Below, piece after piece: positions 63,400 to 64,000 of a DNA stretch of 64,000 nt (positions are counted from its first letter, which is position 1; each line of letters starts with the position of its first letter). A program made the position numbers and the translations under genes. This DNA is from Hydrogenispora ethanolica (lineage in GTDB: Bacteria; Bacillota; UBA4882; UBA8346). The stretch lies in contig NZ_SLUN01000013.1 of the NCBI RefSeq assembly GCF_004340685.1, positions 62,001 to 126,000 of the forward strand, read 5' to 3'. The notes beneath the pieces are model-generated. The model was not told the origin of the DNA and made no database searches. It saw only the letters and a program-made list of their open reading frames with translations.

Positions 63400-63798
63400 G
63401 CATCCCGGAGGCTTCGGGATGGTTCTCCGGGAGCCGGTCCTGTTTCCCGAAGACCCGGGGAAGCATCCCGAGGCTTTGGTCCTGTATCCCGGAACCTCCG
63501 GGCAGTTTCCCCAAAGGTTCCGGATGCTTCCCCGAGGCTCCGGGAAGCTAGGATGATCTTTCGGGAAGAAAGGATCAAGGGATCCTATGAAAGGATCACC
63601 GGATCCCTTACAAGGATGAGAACCATCCCTGACAAGGATCATGGCATCCCTTACAAGGATCGAAAGCTTCTTTGAAAGGATCGAGGCATCCCTAACAAGG
63701 ATGGCTTTCATCCTAACAAGGATGAAGAATATCCTAGTTGGACGAAAGAGCATCCTTGACACGAGGGCGGCGATCCCTGGAACGGCAATCGCCATCCC
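63400..63798. repeat. Array 3: nineteen contiguous 21-bp units
   Basis: Nineteen units of exactly 21 bp (starts 63400, 63421, 63442 up to 63778). Units 1-7 have arms TCCCG and CGGGA about 7 bases apart. Units 9-17 have arms AGGAT and ATCC(T/C), 6 or 7 bases apart. Unit 8 is mixed. The arms keep nearly the same position in the unit although the sequence changes. No exact repeats and no spacers. Confidence 0.92.
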
Positions 63799-63937
63799 CG
63801 GAGATGAACGGGGCGGGGCAACAAGACGAATGCTTTGGGAGAGAATGTGGCGCGTTTGAGAAAACGAGACGAAAGCTTCCGCCGCTTTCCCGGAGCGCCG
63901 GATCGTTCAAACCAACCCCAAAAAGAGGAGGATAACC

Positions 63938-64000
63938 ATGAATCACACCCCCAATATCCGGGAGACCGCCGAGCGAGTGATCAACCGGCTGATCCGGACC
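63938..64000 (+). CDS. Start of a gene cut by the window edge
   Basis: ATG at 63938 with GAGGAGG 7 bases upstream. Twenty-one codons are visible (MNHTPNIRETAERVINRLI onward). It runs off the window, and this is too short to name a family. The strong ribosome site makes it a real gene. Confidence 0.7.
   Translation, partial: MNHTPNIRETAERVINRLIRT

Noticed and set aside
62956-63795. Minus-strand frame of 279 residues over array 3
   Set aside because: It covers the array and the antisense of a real gene. Composition is that of the repeat, and there is no ribosome site.

Overview
The window looks like a chromosomal segment of an anaerobic, endospore-forming Bacillota (Firmicutes) with a GC-rich genome. 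The evidence is the tig-clpP-clpX-lonB order, a YtfI/YtfJ (GerW-type) pair, a DacF-type carboxypeptidase, an AroH chorismate mutase next to a HutP-family gene, and many AraC-controlled sugar clusters. A Hydrogenispora/Limnochordia-like lineage is possible, but this is a guess from gene content.

Layout. 1-10 kb is core: a truncated Ca2+-type P-ATPase, ytfI/ytfJ homologues, dacF, tRNA-Leu(UAG), tig, clpP, clpX and lonB. 10-15 kb holds a patatin-like lipase, a BaiN/HI0933-type flavoprotein, a small membrane protein, a HutP-family protein, aroH and hisC. 15-18.3 kb is a zinc uptake locus (znuA, znuC, znuB) with its own Fur-family regulator and a plausible operator. 19-33.7 kb is a complete alpha-glucoside phosphorolysis cluster: response regulator and kinase, a kinase-less sensor, two solute-binding proteins, two permeases, a GH65 phosphorylase and a beta-phosphoglucomutase/GH65 fusion. 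Together they would import a disaccharide, split it with phosphate and turn beta-glucose-1-phosphate into glucose-6-phosphate.

34.2-43 kb is an AT-richer accessory island. It has an ATPase plus TOPRIM pair that resembles phage-defence modules, a tandemly duplicated module of small genes (DUF6809-like, an unknown, DUF4318-like, XRE regulator) with LexA-box-like promoters, a guanidine-I riboswitch with its Gdx exporter, a PLP decarboxylase, and a PIN-type toxin/HTH pair whose toxin is broken by a 126-bp element. 43-47.2 kb is an AraC regulator divergent from two TIM-barrel sugar isomerases and a Gfo/Idh/MocA dehydrogenase. 47.4-49.9 kb carries a P1 peptidase and a berberine-bridge-type flavin oxidase, with a decayed tail of a second oxidase copy. 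50.5-63.4 kb is a second glycan cluster: membrane AraC regulator, GH38 alpha-mannosidase, an LplABC-type importer, a putative alpha/alpha-toroid enzyme, an isomerase and an unknown protein.

The strongest unexplained signal is three intergenic arrays (18.41-18.64, 33.84-34.15 and 63.40-63.80 kb) of contiguous degenerate units that are each exactly 21 bp, about two DNA helical turns. Units are often small inverted repeats. The sequence differs between arrays (arrays 1 and 2 share a core; array 3 uses different arms), but the period does not. Next to array 2, a transcription terminator appears to be built from two array units facing each other. I do not recognise this element family.
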